Positions 8,374 through 17,604 of a DNA stretch of 64,000 nucleotides are shown here, piece after piece (position 1 is the first letter of the stretch; each line of letters starts with the position of its first letter). Under the pieces are notes generated by a model that saw only the letters and a program-made list of their open reading frames with translations, did not search any database and was not told the origin of the DNA. Made by a program: the position numbers and the translations under genes. The DNA lies in contig NZ_JAEMQH010000002.1 in NCBI RefSeq assembly GCF_016820575.1, positions 1-64,000 on the forward strand, read 5' to 3'. This DNA is from Marinobacter sediminum. GTDB lineage: Bacteria; Pseudomonadota; Gammaproteobacteria; Pseudomonadales; Oleiphilaceae.

Positions 8374-9858
8374 TCATTGCCGTCCCCATTCATTTCCTCC
8401 CATTTCAACCAACCGAGAAGCGGCTCGTCGAAAGGAAAAGGCGAGATCATTGGCAGACGATAATTGTGCCAGCGACACGCCAATTCGACCCGTCGCCGAC
8501 CACTCATAATATTCTCCCTCTTTGGTGCGAATCATGGTGGTCGCAAAGGAACTTGAGTTTCCTCCCTTTTCATTGACAATCAATTCTTCATCTCCGTCGC
8601 TGCTTTCGACTTGCGCTTCAAAATCAACAAACAACTCGTCGAGCGGGACTTGTGCCGCCAGCACCAAGCGGGTGCGAGATTCATAACACGCGTCAATGAG
8701 GGTCACGAATCGTCGTGCTTCGTTGAGGTGATTGGCGTCCAGTTGGGGGACGCGCTCCATGATGATGACCGGAAATCGGCGGCAGAGAGAAATATAATCG
8801 GCCGCCCCGAGCGGTTGGTAGCACAACTCGGAAAAGTCAAACCAGGCGCACCGGTCATTCAATCGGGTCACCTGGACGGTGCGACCAAAGAGGACGGGAA
8901 TGATCTCGGCCTCAGTTCCGGATGCAGTGCTACCAAATATTTTTTCCAACTGCGCTTGCATGTTGTTTTTACTATTATTATCACTATGAACTTTCTTGTT
9001 TGACCAAAAATAGGATTGACCATCCGCTCGATTTTCAAGTCGATAATCCTTGCTGGAATCCTCCATGGAAATAATGTCGAATGTGTGTTTTAACATGTCT
9101 ATGAATGGCAAAAAGAGGGAGCGGTTAATGCCTCCCTCATACAAGGCATCGGGAGAGCGATTCGAGGTAGCCACTACCACCACATTCAAATCCAATAATA
9201 ATGAAAACAGTCGCTTCAAAATCATGGCATCGGCAACGTCTGTCACTTGAAATTCATCGAAACAGAGGAGTTGGGCTTCTTGTGCCAATTGTTGCGCGAT
9301 GATGGGAATCGCATCGCCTCGTGGGTACTCCTGTTTGTAGACAAAGATTCGATGATGGACGTCTAGCATGAATTCGTGAAAGTGGACGCGACGTTTGGTT
9401 ATGTTTATGCGTTTGTGGCTGTCATTAGTACAGCAAGAATTATCATCAGGAACAGAAACCGACGCGTAAAAGAGATCCATTAGAAAGCTCTTGCCGACCC
9501 CGACCGGTCCATGAATGTACATGCCTCGCGGAGGTGGACCAAAAGACAACAAATGGAACTTCTTTCGAAGAAAAGACTGAGCGTGTGCCAAGGATCGCGC
9601 CAGTAATTGTAACAGCGGACTGCTGTTTTTAAAGCTGCCCTCTGTCGGTTCGTCGCTTCGCACTGGTACTGGTGGGAGCGAAGTAAGAGACTCGTGCAGG
9701 GCATCGAATTTTGCCGCCAGAGCGACCTGCGCGTCATCTCGTCGCACCTCCCCCGCATCCACCATGCGTTTATACGCTGCTGTCACGGGGCCTGTCGGGA
9801 AGGACCGCCAAGCGACGCGATGTTGTGCTGTCATATTCTTCATCACAGTATTCATCAT
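8374..9858 (-). CDS. AFG1/ZapE-family AAA+ ATPase of eukaryotic (mitochondrial) type
   Basis: A 494-residue P-loop ATPase. Order: GPVTAAYKRMVDAGEV start block (23-38), Walker A GPVGVGKS (117-124) followed by FLMDLFY, RVHFHEFMLDVHHRI (157-171), Walker B LLCFDEFQVTDVADAM (197-212), sensor VVVVATSNR. Bacterial ZapE has about 350-400 residues; this one has extra loops (VPDDNSCCTNDSHK; DNNSKNNM) and a C-terminal insert containing EYYEWSATGRIGVSLAQLSS before FRRAASRLVEM, more like mitochondrial AFG1, a partner in protein quality control. Codon use is foreign to this genome. The first ATG is used; the frame stays open to a TTG at 9918. No clear bacterial ribosome site. Algal or diatom origin is inferred, not shown. 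Confidence 0.8.
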   Translation of the reverse strand: MMNTVMKNMTAQHRVAWRSFPTGPVTAAYKRMVDAGEVRRDDAQVALAAKFDALHESLTSLPPVPVRSDEPTEGSFKNSSPLLQLLARSLAHAQSFLRKKFHLLSFGPPPRGMYIHGPVGVGKSFLMDLFYASVSVPDDNSCCTNDSHKRINITKRRVHFHEFMLDVHHRIFVYKQEYPRGDAIPIIAQQLAQEAQLLCFDEFQVTDVADAMILKRLFSLLLDLNVVVVATSNRSPDALYEGGINRSLFLPFIDMLKHTFDIISMEDSSKDYRLENRADGQSYFWSNKKVHSDNNSKNNMQAQLEKIFGSTASGTEAEIIPVLFGRTVQVTRLNDRCAWFDFSELCYQPLGAADYISLCRRFPVIIMERVPQLDANHLNEARRFVTLIDACYESRTRLVLAAQVPLDELFVDFEAQVESSDGDEELIVNEKGGNSSSFATTMIRTKEGEYYEWSATGRIGVSLAQLSSANDLAFSFRRAASRLVEMGGNEWGRQ

Positions 9859-9967
9859 GGAGCTGATGAGTTTATTAACATGGTGGTTTGGTACGCTAGA
9901 TTTCTGTATGGGTATCAAATTAACCCTGACACACCTCCTCTATTCGGCAAGCCCCGGGTTCTGCCCT

Positions 9968-9983
9968 GTCGCTGCGAACATTC
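9968..9983 (-). repeat. Partial inverted copy of the island-end repeat
   Basis: GTCGCTGCGAACATTC here is nearly the reverse complement of GAATGTTCGCTTTGCGAC at 10034-10051 (two bases shorter in the middle). The pair forms an imperfect inverted repeat with about 50 bases between, at the right edge of the island, ahead of the AFG1-like gene. Confidence 0.5.
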
Positions 9984-10034
9984 CTAAAAAAGAGGCTTAA
10001 TACAGCGGGGGGAGAGTATTGCTCCAGCCGCTTG

Positions 10035-10052
10035 AATGTTCGCTTTGCGACC
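10035..10052 (+). repeat. 18-bp direct repeat, right copy
   Basis: AATGTTCGCTTTGCGACC, identical to 8351-8368. To its right the sequence returns to the GC-rich style of the chromosome. Removing one repeat and the island would leave a simple intergenic region between the GST and the crotonase genes. Confidence 0.85.
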
Positions 10053-10185
10053 CGAGCGGCCAATAAATGCTGACAACCCCCGGCCACAATATGGTGCCAC
10101 GTCCTCCTCGGGGAGTGGTCTCGCGCCCCGGAAACTGGCACAGTTCACCACACCTATCGAACAATCACAGTAAGAGGAATAACCG

Positions 10186-10884
10186 GTGACAGATCCTGTC
10201 GACTACCAACTGAATGACGGCGTTGCGACCATTACCATCGCCAATGGCAAGGCCAATGCGCTGAGCCATGAGGTGTTTGAAGCGCTGAACTCAGCCCTGG
10301 ACCGGGCGGAATCGGACGAGGCCGTGGTTATCCTGACCGGTCAGCCGGGCATTTTCTCCGGCGGGTACGACCTGAAGGAAATGCAGAAGGGCGCTAACGA
10401 GGCCTCTGCGCTGGTGACGGTGGGTTCCAAACTGACCCGTCGACTGTCGGCATTCCCGTTTCCGGTGATTGGCGCCTGCAGCGGCCACGCCATTGCCAAG
10501 GGTGCGTTCATCCTGTTGTCAGTGGATCACCGCATCGGCGTTGAGGGAGACTTCAAGCTGGGCCTCAATGAAGTGGCCATTGGCATGACCATGCACCGAG
10601 CGGGCATCGAAATTGCCCGGCACCGTTTGACGCCAGCTCACTTCCAGCGTTCTGTGGTGAATGCGGAAATATATGGGCCCCAGGGCGCGGTGGAGGCAGG
10701 TTTCCTGGACGAAGTTGTGGCCCCGTCGGAACTCAGTACTCGCGCCAATGAGCTGGCACAACAGTTCAAAAAGCTGAACATGCGGGCGCATAAGGAAACC
10801 AAGCGCAAAGCCAAGGCCGAATATCTGGCGCTGCTGGATCGCTGCATCGAGCAGGATTCCGAGCACCTCGGGCTGGCGGGTTAA
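10186..10884 (+). CDS. Enoyl-CoA hydratase/isomerase (crotonase) family protein
   Basis: A 232-residue crotonase-fold enzyme acting on acyl-CoA thioesters. IFSGGYDLKEM and GACSGHAIAKGAFILLSVDHRIG carry the two oxyanion-hole segments. NEVAIGM stands where hydratases have their catalytic Glu region. It is shorter than typical EchA (about 260), lacking part of the C-terminal helices, so the exact reaction is uncertain. The GTG start has AGAGGAA upstream at good spacing. Confidence 0.82.
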   Translation: MTDPVDYQLNDGVATITIANGKANALSHEVFEALNSALDRAESDEAVVILTGQPGIFSGGYDLKEMQKGANEASALVTVGSKLTRRLSAFPFPVIGACSGHAIAKGAFILLSVDHRIGVEGDFKLGLNEVAIGMTMHRAGIEIARHRLTPAHFQRSVVNAEIYGPQGAVEAGFLDEVVAPSELSTRANELAQQFKKLNMRAHKETKRKAKAEYLALLDRCIEQDSEHLGLAG

Positions 10885-10960
10885 TCCACATAAGCTGTGG
10901 ATAACTGTGTTAGTAGGCTAAGGAAAAGCACCGTTGAGCCCCCGTGCCGGGGGCTCAACG
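10882..10960 (+). repeat. DnaA-box/hairpin repeat, copy 4
   Basis: A more diverged copy: AATCCACA faces TGTGGATAA (10896-10904), then CTGTGTTAGTAGGCTAAGGA, then a 13-bp perfect hairpin, CGTTGAGCCCCCG (10932-10944) and CGGGGGCTCAACG (10948-10960), with loop TGC. It lies between the crotonase gene and the convergent gdhA, and the hairpin is on the gdhA side. It likely serves as a bidirectional terminator. Confidence 0.75.
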
Positions 10961-11001
10961 AATAATGATTGAAAAATGATCGTATCTGTTCAGATAACCG
11001 T

Positions 11002-12408
<1,407 letters not shown>

Positions 12409-12479
12409 TCAGTACAAGTGCGCCAGGAAGATACGGCGGAGCTTGTGGGAGGGATCAGCCGTGCAGGAGTGGAGAAAGC

Positions 12480-12503
12480 GGACGCCGCCGTGCGGCGGCG
12501 TCC
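12480..12503 (-). terminator. Hairpin terminator after the VOC gene
   Basis: Perfect 11-bp GC-rich stem GGACGCCGCCG/CGGCGGCGTCC with a 2-base centre, 13 bases beyond the VOC gene stop. No long T-tract on the minus strand. Confidence 0.6.
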
Positions 12504-12515
12504 GAGAAGCGGGCC

Positions 12516-13016
12516 TTAGTACGCGCCTTCGCTGTAGATCAGCTCGTAACTGTGGCTGTAGATCTCGAGGATGTTGCCGAACGGATCTTCCATGTAGATC
12601 ATGCGGTACGGCTTCTCACCCGGGTAGTAGTAGCGCGGTTTTTCCATACGCTTCTTACCACCAGCCGCGACGATGCGCTCTGCCAGCCCTTCAACGTCCG
12701 GATCCTGAACGCAGAAGTGGAATACTCCAGTCTTCCAGTACTCGAAGTTGTTTTCCGGGTTTTCCTGGCCCTTGAACTGGAACAGTTCAACGCCGATGCG
12801 ATCGCCGGTGGACATGTGAGCGATGCGGAAGCTGCCCCAGCCCTCGCCAAACACGTCGGTGCACATTTGACCAATGGGGCTATCGTCTTCTTCGACGTCG
12901 GTCGGTTTCATGATCAGGTACCAGCCCATGACTTCGGTGTAAAACTTCACCGCTGCTTCCAGGTCGGGTACGGAAATGCCAATGTGTGAAAAGTTTCTTG
13001 GGTAAACGTTGCTCAT
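12516..13016 (-). CDS. VOC (glyoxalase/bleomycin resistance/dioxygenase) family protein
   Basis: A 166-residue vicinal-oxygen-chelate protein with two paired beta-alpha-beta modules. FSHIGISVPDLEAAVKFYTEVMG gives the first metal His, FHFCVQDPDVEGLAERI the second, and YMEDPFGNILEIYSHSY the C-terminal Glu. The ATG at 13016 begins MSNVYPRNFSHIG and has AGAGG upstream; the frame open to 13088 is longer than the domain needs. The divergent LysR gene 99 bases away probably controls it. Substrate unknown; ring-cleavage dioxygenase or lyase activity is possible. Confidence 0.8.
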   Translation of the reverse strand: MSNVYPRNFSHIGISVPDLEAAVKFYTEVMGWYLIMKPTDVEEDDSPIGQMCTDVFGEGWGSFRIAHMSTGDRIGVELFQFKGQENPENNFEYWKTGVFHFCVQDPDVEGLAERIVAAGGKKRMEKPRYYYPGEKPYRMIYMEDPFGNILEIYSHSYELIYSEGAY

Positions 13017-13115
13017 CTGCTGTTGCCTCTTGCCTCTGTGACTGTGCGAGCAGATTACAAACCTTGTATGATCACGTAAAATTATCATTTTTGATATTTT
13101 CGAGTACGAAATGTA

Positions 13116-14018
13116 ATGATAAATCCTGTCTGGTTACGCAGTTTCTGCACTCTGGTTGAGGTTGGGCATTTCACGCGCACCGCCGAGCGTTTGCACATGA
13201 CGCAATCCGGTGTCAGTCAGCATGTGCGCAAGCTGGAAGAACAGTTGGAGCTTTCTTTGCTGATGCGTCAGGGCAAGCAATTCACCCTGACCGATGCCGG
13301 TGAGCGGCTGTACCGCGAGGCCAATGTCATTGTTGAGTCACTGTCCGATCTTGAGCGCAGGGTGGGGGCCGATCCCGCGTTCGAAGGCGTGGTAACGATC
13401 ATGTCGCCGGGCAGTGTCGGGCTGAAGCTGTACCCGCATCTGCTGACGTTGCAACAACAGCATCCGGGCCTGGTCATAGATTACCGGTTCGCGCCCAATT
13501 CCGATGTCGAGCGTGCTATCGCCGAATACCGGGTGGATGTGGGCATCATGACCAAGCCCGCATCCCGGGATGAAGTCGGCTTCAAACCGGTAGGCGAAGA
13601 GGCTTTGTTGCTGGTGACACCGGAGGGGATGGAGGAGCCGAGCTGGGGGGAGTTGATGGCGCTCGGATTCATTGATCATCCTGATGGCGCTCACCATGCT
13701 GGATTGCTGCTTGGGGCTAACTACAGCGAGTTCCATCACAGTAACCAGTTCCCGTCTGCGGGGTTTTCCAATCAGATCAGCCTGATTCTTGAGCCGGTCA
13801 GCCGGGGTTTGGGGTTTACCGTGTTGCCGGCCTACGCCATCGAAGCGTTCCAGCAGCCAGAGAAAGTGCAGACTCACCGGTTGGCAACACCAGCCAGCGA
13901 AACCCTGTTTCTGAGTTTTCGTCGCAATCAGCCTCTGCCCAACCGGGTCAGCACCGTTATCGATGCCATGCGCGAAGGGTTGGGATTGGGCGCTGCCGAT
14001 TCGCTCGGATTAGTGTAG
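13116..14018 (+). CDS. LysR-family transcriptional regulator
   Basis: A 300-residue LysR regulator. The winged helix-turn-helix at residues 1-60 includes FCTLVEVGHFTRTAERLHMTQSGVSQHVRKLEEQL, followed by a two-lobe effector-binding domain (about 90-295). It is transcribed away from the VOC gene across a short AT-rich region with ATCATTTTTGAT-like dyads (13083-13097), so it probably controls that gene and itself. The effector is unknown. Confidence 0.9.
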   Translation: MINPVWLRSFCTLVEVGHFTRTAERLHMTQSGVSQHVRKLEEQLELSLLMRQGKQFTLTDAGERLYREANVIVESLSDLERRVGADPAFEGVVTIMSPGSVGLKLYPHLLTLQQQHPGLVIDYRFAPNSDVERAIAEYRVDVGIMTKPASRDEVGFKPVGEEALLLVTPEGMEEPSWGELMALGFIDHPDGAHHAGLLLGANYSEFHHSNQFPSAGFSNQISLILEPVSRGLGFTVLPAYAIEAFQQPEKVQTHRLATPASETLFLSFRRNQPLPNRVSTVIDAMREGLGLGAADSLGLV

Positions 14019-14073
14019 TTTGGGAGAATTCAGAAAATAGTCAGTTTTTCATCACAGAATCCGGAGGTCGAGC

Positions 14074-15105
14074 GTGTCCCAGCACGAGCAGTTTGCCAGT
14101 GACAACTACAGCGGTGTGTGCCCCGAAGCCTGGGAGGCGATGGCCGCAGCAAACCGCATGGACGAAGCCGCCTACGGCGAAGACAGCTGGACCCAGCGGG
14201 CCGCTGATGCCATCCGGACGCTGTTCGATACTGACTGCGATGTCTTTTTTGTGTTTAACGGCACCGCGGCCAACTCCCTGGCCCTGGCCTCTATTGGGCA
14301 ATCCTTTCACAGTGTCATCTGCCACGAGCTGGCGCACATCGAGACCGACGAATGCGGCGGGCCGGAATACGCCTCCAACGGCGCAAAATTGCTGCTGGGG
14401 CAGGGGCCGGATGGCAAGCTTACACCCGAGAGCATCGAGCACCTGGTCACCAAGCGCACGGATATCCATTACCCAAAGCCCAAGGCGCTGAGCCTGACCC
14501 AGGCCACGGAAGTGGGCACCCTCTACACCCCCGAGGAATTGCGCGCTATCCGGGCCATGGCGGATAAGTACAACCTTAGCATCCATATGGATGGTGCCCG
14601 GTTTGCCAACGCGGTGGCGGCGCTGGATGTGCACCCGTCGGAGATCACCTGGAAAGCTGGCGTGGATGTGCTGTGTTTCTCCGGCACCAAGAACGGCCTG
14701 GCCCTGGGCGAGGCGGTGGTGTTCTTCAATCGGCAGCTGGCGGAGGATTTCGAGTGGCGCTGCAAGCAGGCCGGGCAACTGGCGTCCAAGATGCGCTACA
14801 TTTCAGCGCCCTGGTGTGGGCTGCTGGATAACGATGTCTGGTTGCACAATGCCCGACATGCCAATGCCTGTGCAGCACGGCTGGCTGGCGGGTTGGAAGG
14901 CTTGCCCGGTGTTGCCCTTCGCTATCCCCGACAGGTGAATGGCGTGTTCGTGGAAATGCCCGAACCGGTGCAAGCTGCGCTGCGAGCCAAGGGCTGGCGG
15001 TTTTACAATTTCATCGGCGGCTCGGCCCGGCTGATGTGCTCCTGGGCAACCACAACCGAACGCGTGGATCAGTTTGTGGCCGATGTGCGTGAGCTGGTGC
15101 GTTAA
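14074..15105 (+). CDS. ltaE: Low-specificity L-threonine aldolase
   Basis: A 343-residue PLP enzyme that splits L-threonine or L-allo-threonine to glycine and acetaldehyde. N-terminal DNYSGVCPEAWEAM, the CHELAHIETDECGG stretch that stacks on PLP, HMDGARFANAV with the PLP-binding Asp, and CFSGTKNGLALGEAVVFF with the Schiff-base Lys are all visible. The GTG start follows a GGAGG at suitable spacing. It follows the LysR gene by 55 bases on the same strand but looks separately expressed. Confidence 0.9.
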   Translation: MSQHEQFASDNYSGVCPEAWEAMAAANRMDEAAYGEDSWTQRAADAIRTLFDTDCDVFFVFNGTAANSLALASIGQSFHSVICHELAHIETDECGGPEYASNGAKLLLGQGPDGKLTPESIEHLVTKRTDIHYPKPKALSLTQATEVGTLYTPEELRAIRAMADKYNLSIHMDGARFANAVAALDVHPSEITWKAGVDVLCFSGTKNGLALGEAVVFFNRQLAEDFEWRCKQAGQLASKMRYISAPWCGLLDNDVWLHNARHANACAARLAGGLEGLPGVALRYPRQVNGVFVEMPEPVQAALRAKGWRFYNFIGGSARLMCSWATTTERVDQFVADVRELVR

Positions 15106-15113
15106 CGCCAAAT

Positions 15114-15138
15114 CCGGCCGCGATGACCTCGGGGCCGG
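15114..15138 (+). terminator. Possible terminator after ltaE
   Basis: CCGGCC (15114-15119) can pair with GGCCGG (15133-15138), followed by GGTTCTTTCTTTT about 12 bases later. A weak stem. Confidence 0.35.
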
Positions 15139-15169
15139 GCAGCGCGGTTCTTTCTTTTGCTGGTGTCTG

Positions 15170-15184
15170 AACTAAACTTTAGTT
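15170..15184. promoter_or_regulatory. Operator-like palindrome
   Basis: AACTAAACTTTAGTT is a perfect 7-bp inverted repeat around one central C. It lies 26 bases before the ATG of the secreted hypothetical gene. It is a candidate repressor site; no regulator gene is adjacent to suggest which. Confidence 0.35.
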
Positions 15185-15210
15185 AGGTTTTTGGCTCAGG
15201 GGCTTTGCCC

Positions 15211-15699
15211 ATGGAAACCGACCCAGACTGCGCCCATCAACCCAGTGTTGAGCCTCTGCTGCAACGCCTTTGTTGTCTCCTGTCCTTGTGCGTCGCTTTT
15301 CTGCTGGCGCCTTTTGCCCAGCCCGTTCTCGCCGACTCGTCCACAGATCTCCATGCGGTTTTAGATGGAAAAACGTTCCAAAGTCAGCTGGGTGTTAAAG
15401 GCGGCCCTGGGGACATTGACGACCTGCTGGTGTTCGATGATGGAGAGTTTGTTTCGGAGGAATGTGAGCGCAGGTGCGGCTACGCCAAGGTGGAGTACTG
15501 GGTCAGAGCGGAGGGTGATGCCGTCCAGATGCGGGCCGATGTTCCTTGTACGGAGTCTGGTGCGGTTATGTATTGGCGTGGCACTGTCAGGGGAGACGAA
15601 ATCGAAGGGTCGATTATCTGGGTCAATAAACGCTGGTACTGGACCTTTGAAAAAGAGCTGTGGTTCAAGGGTCGGCTAGTCAAGGCACAGCAGCCATGA
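15211..15699 (+). CDS. Secreted hypothetical protein
   Basis: A 162-residue protein with an N-terminal hydrophobic segment (about residues 19-42, ending PVLADSS) that looks like a signal peptide with a long polar N-region. The mature part is about 120 residues, probably beta-rich, with cysteines in SEECERRCGY and VPCTES and several Trp (YWRG, WVNKRWYWTFEKELW). The pattern recalls small lipocalin-like stress proteins, but I do not recognise the family. The ATG at 15211 has CAGGGG upstream. Its stop overlaps the start of the next gene, so the two are translationally coupled. Confidence 0.6.
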   Translation: METDPDCAHQPSVEPLLQRLCCLLSLCVAFLLAPFAQPVLADSSTDLHAVLDGKTFQSQLGVKGGPGDIDDLLVFDDGEFVSEECERRCGYAKVEYWVRAEGDAVQMRADVPCTESGAVMYWRGTVRGDEIEGSIIWVNKRWYWTFEKELWFKGRLVKAQQP

Positions 15700-16376
15700 T
15701 GCTGCCGACGTTACCTGAAAACAGGCGTTTGGCAGGTTTTCTGAAGCTCGGTCTGTTCGTCGCCATCGTTGTGGTTGGCAATCTGATGACACGTGGCGTC
15801 ATGGATGGGCTCGATCTTGTGATTCGACCATCCACCGAGCCTGCGTTGCACCGTATCATCATGATATCCATGGCGGCTTATATCCTTTTGATGGCGATTC
15901 CCTTTGTACCTGGGGTCGAGGTGGGTCTGGCCTTGATGATGATTCTTGGCCCAAAAGTTGTGCCCCTGGTGTTTTTTTGCACACTCACGTCGTTATGTCT
16001 GGCTTACTTGATTGGTCGGCTGGTACCGGAGTCGAGCATTGCTCAATTTCTTCGGGAAGTGCGGTTGGTAAGGGCAGCGAATTTTTTTGCCGGGTTTGAG
16101 GGGCTCACGCCCGAGCAGCGTATTGTCAGGTTGACGGAGCACACGCCCCAAAAGTGGCTGCCCTGGCTGATTCGGCATCGGTACATCACTTTGCTGGTGG
16201 CAATCAATCTGCCCGGCAATATGGTTGTGGGCGGCGGAGGAGGGCTGGCGATGATGGCTGGTATGAGTCGGCTCTTTTCGCCCTTCGCTTTTGTGCTTCT
16301 TGTTGCGGTGGCTATTTCGCCGATCCCAATGGTACTGCTGTTGTTTGGAGATGCGATTGCCAGTTGGCCTATCTAG
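15696..16376 (+). CDS. Polytopic membrane protein, possibly VTT/DedA-like
   Basis: A 226-residue inner membrane protein with about five hydrophobic spans: near residues 15-32, 48-66, 72-105, 160-180 and 192-222. PFVPGVEVGLALMMILGPKVVPLVFF and a late glycine-rich NLPGNMVVGGGGGLAMMAG recall the re-entrant segments of VTT-type proteins, but the resemblance is weak. The start ATG overlaps the stop of the upstream secreted protein (ATGATG at 15696), which makes a two-gene unit. Confidence 0.6.
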   Translation: MMLPTLPENRRLAGFLKLGLFVAIVVVGNLMTRGVMDGLDLVIRPSTEPALHRIIMISMAAYILLMAIPFVPGVEVGLALMMILGPKVVPLVFFCTLTSLCLAYLIGRLVPESSIAQFLREVRLVRAANFFAGFEGLTPEQRIVRLTEHTPQKWLPWLIRHRYITLLVAINLPGNMVVGGGGGLAMMAGMSRLFSPFAFVLLVAVAISPIPMVLLLFGDAIASWPI

Positions 16377-16508
16377 CCCGCGCTACTCAGATTTTTGCCC
16401 TGCTTGATTCGTTTACCCCTATTTCATCTGCAAGTTGCAGTCGCTAGTTTTCGTTCTTCGTGGTATATCAGCTAACCTGTTTAGCTCAACATTTTTGGGA
16501 ACCTAGCA

Positions 16509-17075
16509 ATGCCAAGAGCAAGTGAAATCAAAAAGAATTCTGCAGTGGATTACGATGGCCGGGTGTATTTCGTCAAGGATATCGAGCGCTCGGTGCCTCA
16601 GGGACGGGCTGGCGGCAGCCTGTATCGCATGCGCATGTACGACGTTGTAACCGGCAGCAAGATTGACGAGACCTTCAAGGATTCAGATATGCTGAATCTG
16701 GCGGATCTTACGCGCCGGCCGGCCACCTTCTCCTACGCCGATGGTGAAGAAGTGGTGTTCATGGACAGCGAGGACTTCACTCAGTACAGCCTGAATCGTG
16801 AAGCCATCGCCGATGAGCTGCTGTTCATCAGTGAGGACACCCAGGGTTTGATGGTGGTTCTGGTCAGCGACGCTCCGGTATCCCTGGCCTTGCCGCCGAC
16901 GGTGGAGCTGGATATCAGCGAGACCGATCCTTCGATCAAGGGCGGCTCCGCAACCGCGCGCACCAAACCGGCCACCCTGTCTACCGGGTTGGTGGTGCAG
17001 GTGCCAGAGCACATCTCCACGGGTGACCGGATCAAGGTGAATGTGGAGGAGCGCAAGTTCCTGAGCCGTGCCTGA
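16509..17075 (+). CDS. yeiP: Elongation factor P-like protein EfpL (YeiP)
   Basis: A 188-residue paralogue of EF-P that relieves ribosome stalling at proline-containing motifs. It begins [10 protein letters not shown] as in the YeiP subfamily and keeps the three-domain layout. The tip of the first domain loop reads [11 protein letters not shown], with Arg33 at the place where EfpL carries an unmodified Arg instead of the EF-P lysine. The C-terminal signature [25 protein letters not shown] is intact. GGGAAC precedes the ATG. Confidence 0.93.
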   Translation: MPRASEIKKNSAVDYDGRVYFVKDIERSVPQGRAGGSLYRMRMYDVVTGSKIDETFKDSDMLNLADLTRRPATFSYADGEEVVFMDSEDFTQYSLNREAIADELLFISEDTQGLMVVLVSDAPVSLALPPTVELDISETDPSIKGGSATARTKPATLSTGLVVQVPEHISTGDRIKVNVEERKFLSRA

Positions 17076-17094
17076 GCTTGTCCTGGGAGGCTGA

Positions 17095-17463
17095 GTGACC
17101 GATTCGAAGGCAAAACTGGTGGTGTTTTACGATGGTTCTTGCCCGACGTGTATCAAGGACCGGCGCTGGTACGAAAAGCTGGCGGGTAAAACCTGCGAAT
17201 CGGTTGAGTGGCTGGATATTACCGGCCGTGATGACGAACTGCGCAGTGAAGGTATTGATCCCTACCGGGCCCTGAGAGAGTTGCACGTGAAAGATACTCA
17301 GGGCCGAATCCATCGCGAAATGGATGCTTACATCCTCCTGATGTCTCGCGTGCCGGTGCTGAAACCCTTGGCCTGGCTGATCGGTCTGCCTTTGATACGG
17401 CCGGGCCTCGCCCGGCTCTACCACGCCTGGGTCAGCCGGCGGCTTGATGCCGGTGCCGACTAA
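17095..17463 (+). CDS. DCC-family thiol-disulfide oxidoreductase (DUF393)
   Basis: A 122-residue small protein with the family signature FYDGSCPTC near the N-terminus, a CxxC-like redox site in a thioredoxin-type start, followed by WLDITGRDDEL and an amphipathic C-terminal half. DCC proteins are presumed redox-active; the partner is unknown. It starts with GTG 19 bases after efpL and is probably cotranscribed with it. Confidence 0.8.
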   Translation: MTDSKAKLVVFYDGSCPTCIKDRRWYEKLAGKTCESVEWLDITGRDDELRSEGIDPYRALRELHVKDTQGRIHREMDAYILLMSRVPVLKPLAWLIGLPLIRPGLARLYHAWVSRRLDAGAD

Positions 17464-17516
17464 GATCTAATCCCGCGAGGGTGCTTAAGGCACTATTGTT
17501 AGAGTGAAAATTAGAG

Positions 17517-17568
17517 AACGCCAGCTCATCCGCCCCGGCAGTCGGGGTTGGGATCGGTTGGCGTTTTT
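17517..17568 (+). terminator. Two-stem terminator after the DCC gene
   Basis: Outer stem AACGCCA (17517-17523) with TGGCGTT (17559-17565), inner stem CCCCG/CGGGG, and a run of five T from 17564. It explains why the downstream transporter frame should start after it rather than at 17548. Confidence 0.7.
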
Positions 17569-17604
17569 GCGTTAACACTAAGAACAATACCGCGAGGACA
17601 TACT

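Larger units (their letters stand above)
8369..10034. other. Compositional island between direct repeats
   Basis: About 1.67 kb bounded by the 18-bp repeats. Base composition falls visibly compared with the neighbours: AT-rich patches such as 8960-9000 and 9195-9225, and codons in the AFG1 frame with many A/T third positions. It holds only the AFG1-like gene and its 5' leader (9859-10034), in which I see no bacterial gene. There is no transposase, integrase or terminal inverted repeat of a known element. It could be a transferred segment or an assembly joint with foreign (algal) DNA. Confidence 0.6.

Noticed and set aside
9968..10052. Integron attC site at the AFG1 island edge
   Set aside because: The inverted repeat lacks the GTTRRRY and RYYYAAC core sites and no integrase is present.
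17548..17604. Upstream start for the AtoE-type transporter
   Set aside because: It would place the start inside a terminator hairpin; ATG 17605 has a good ribosome site and the family N-terminus.
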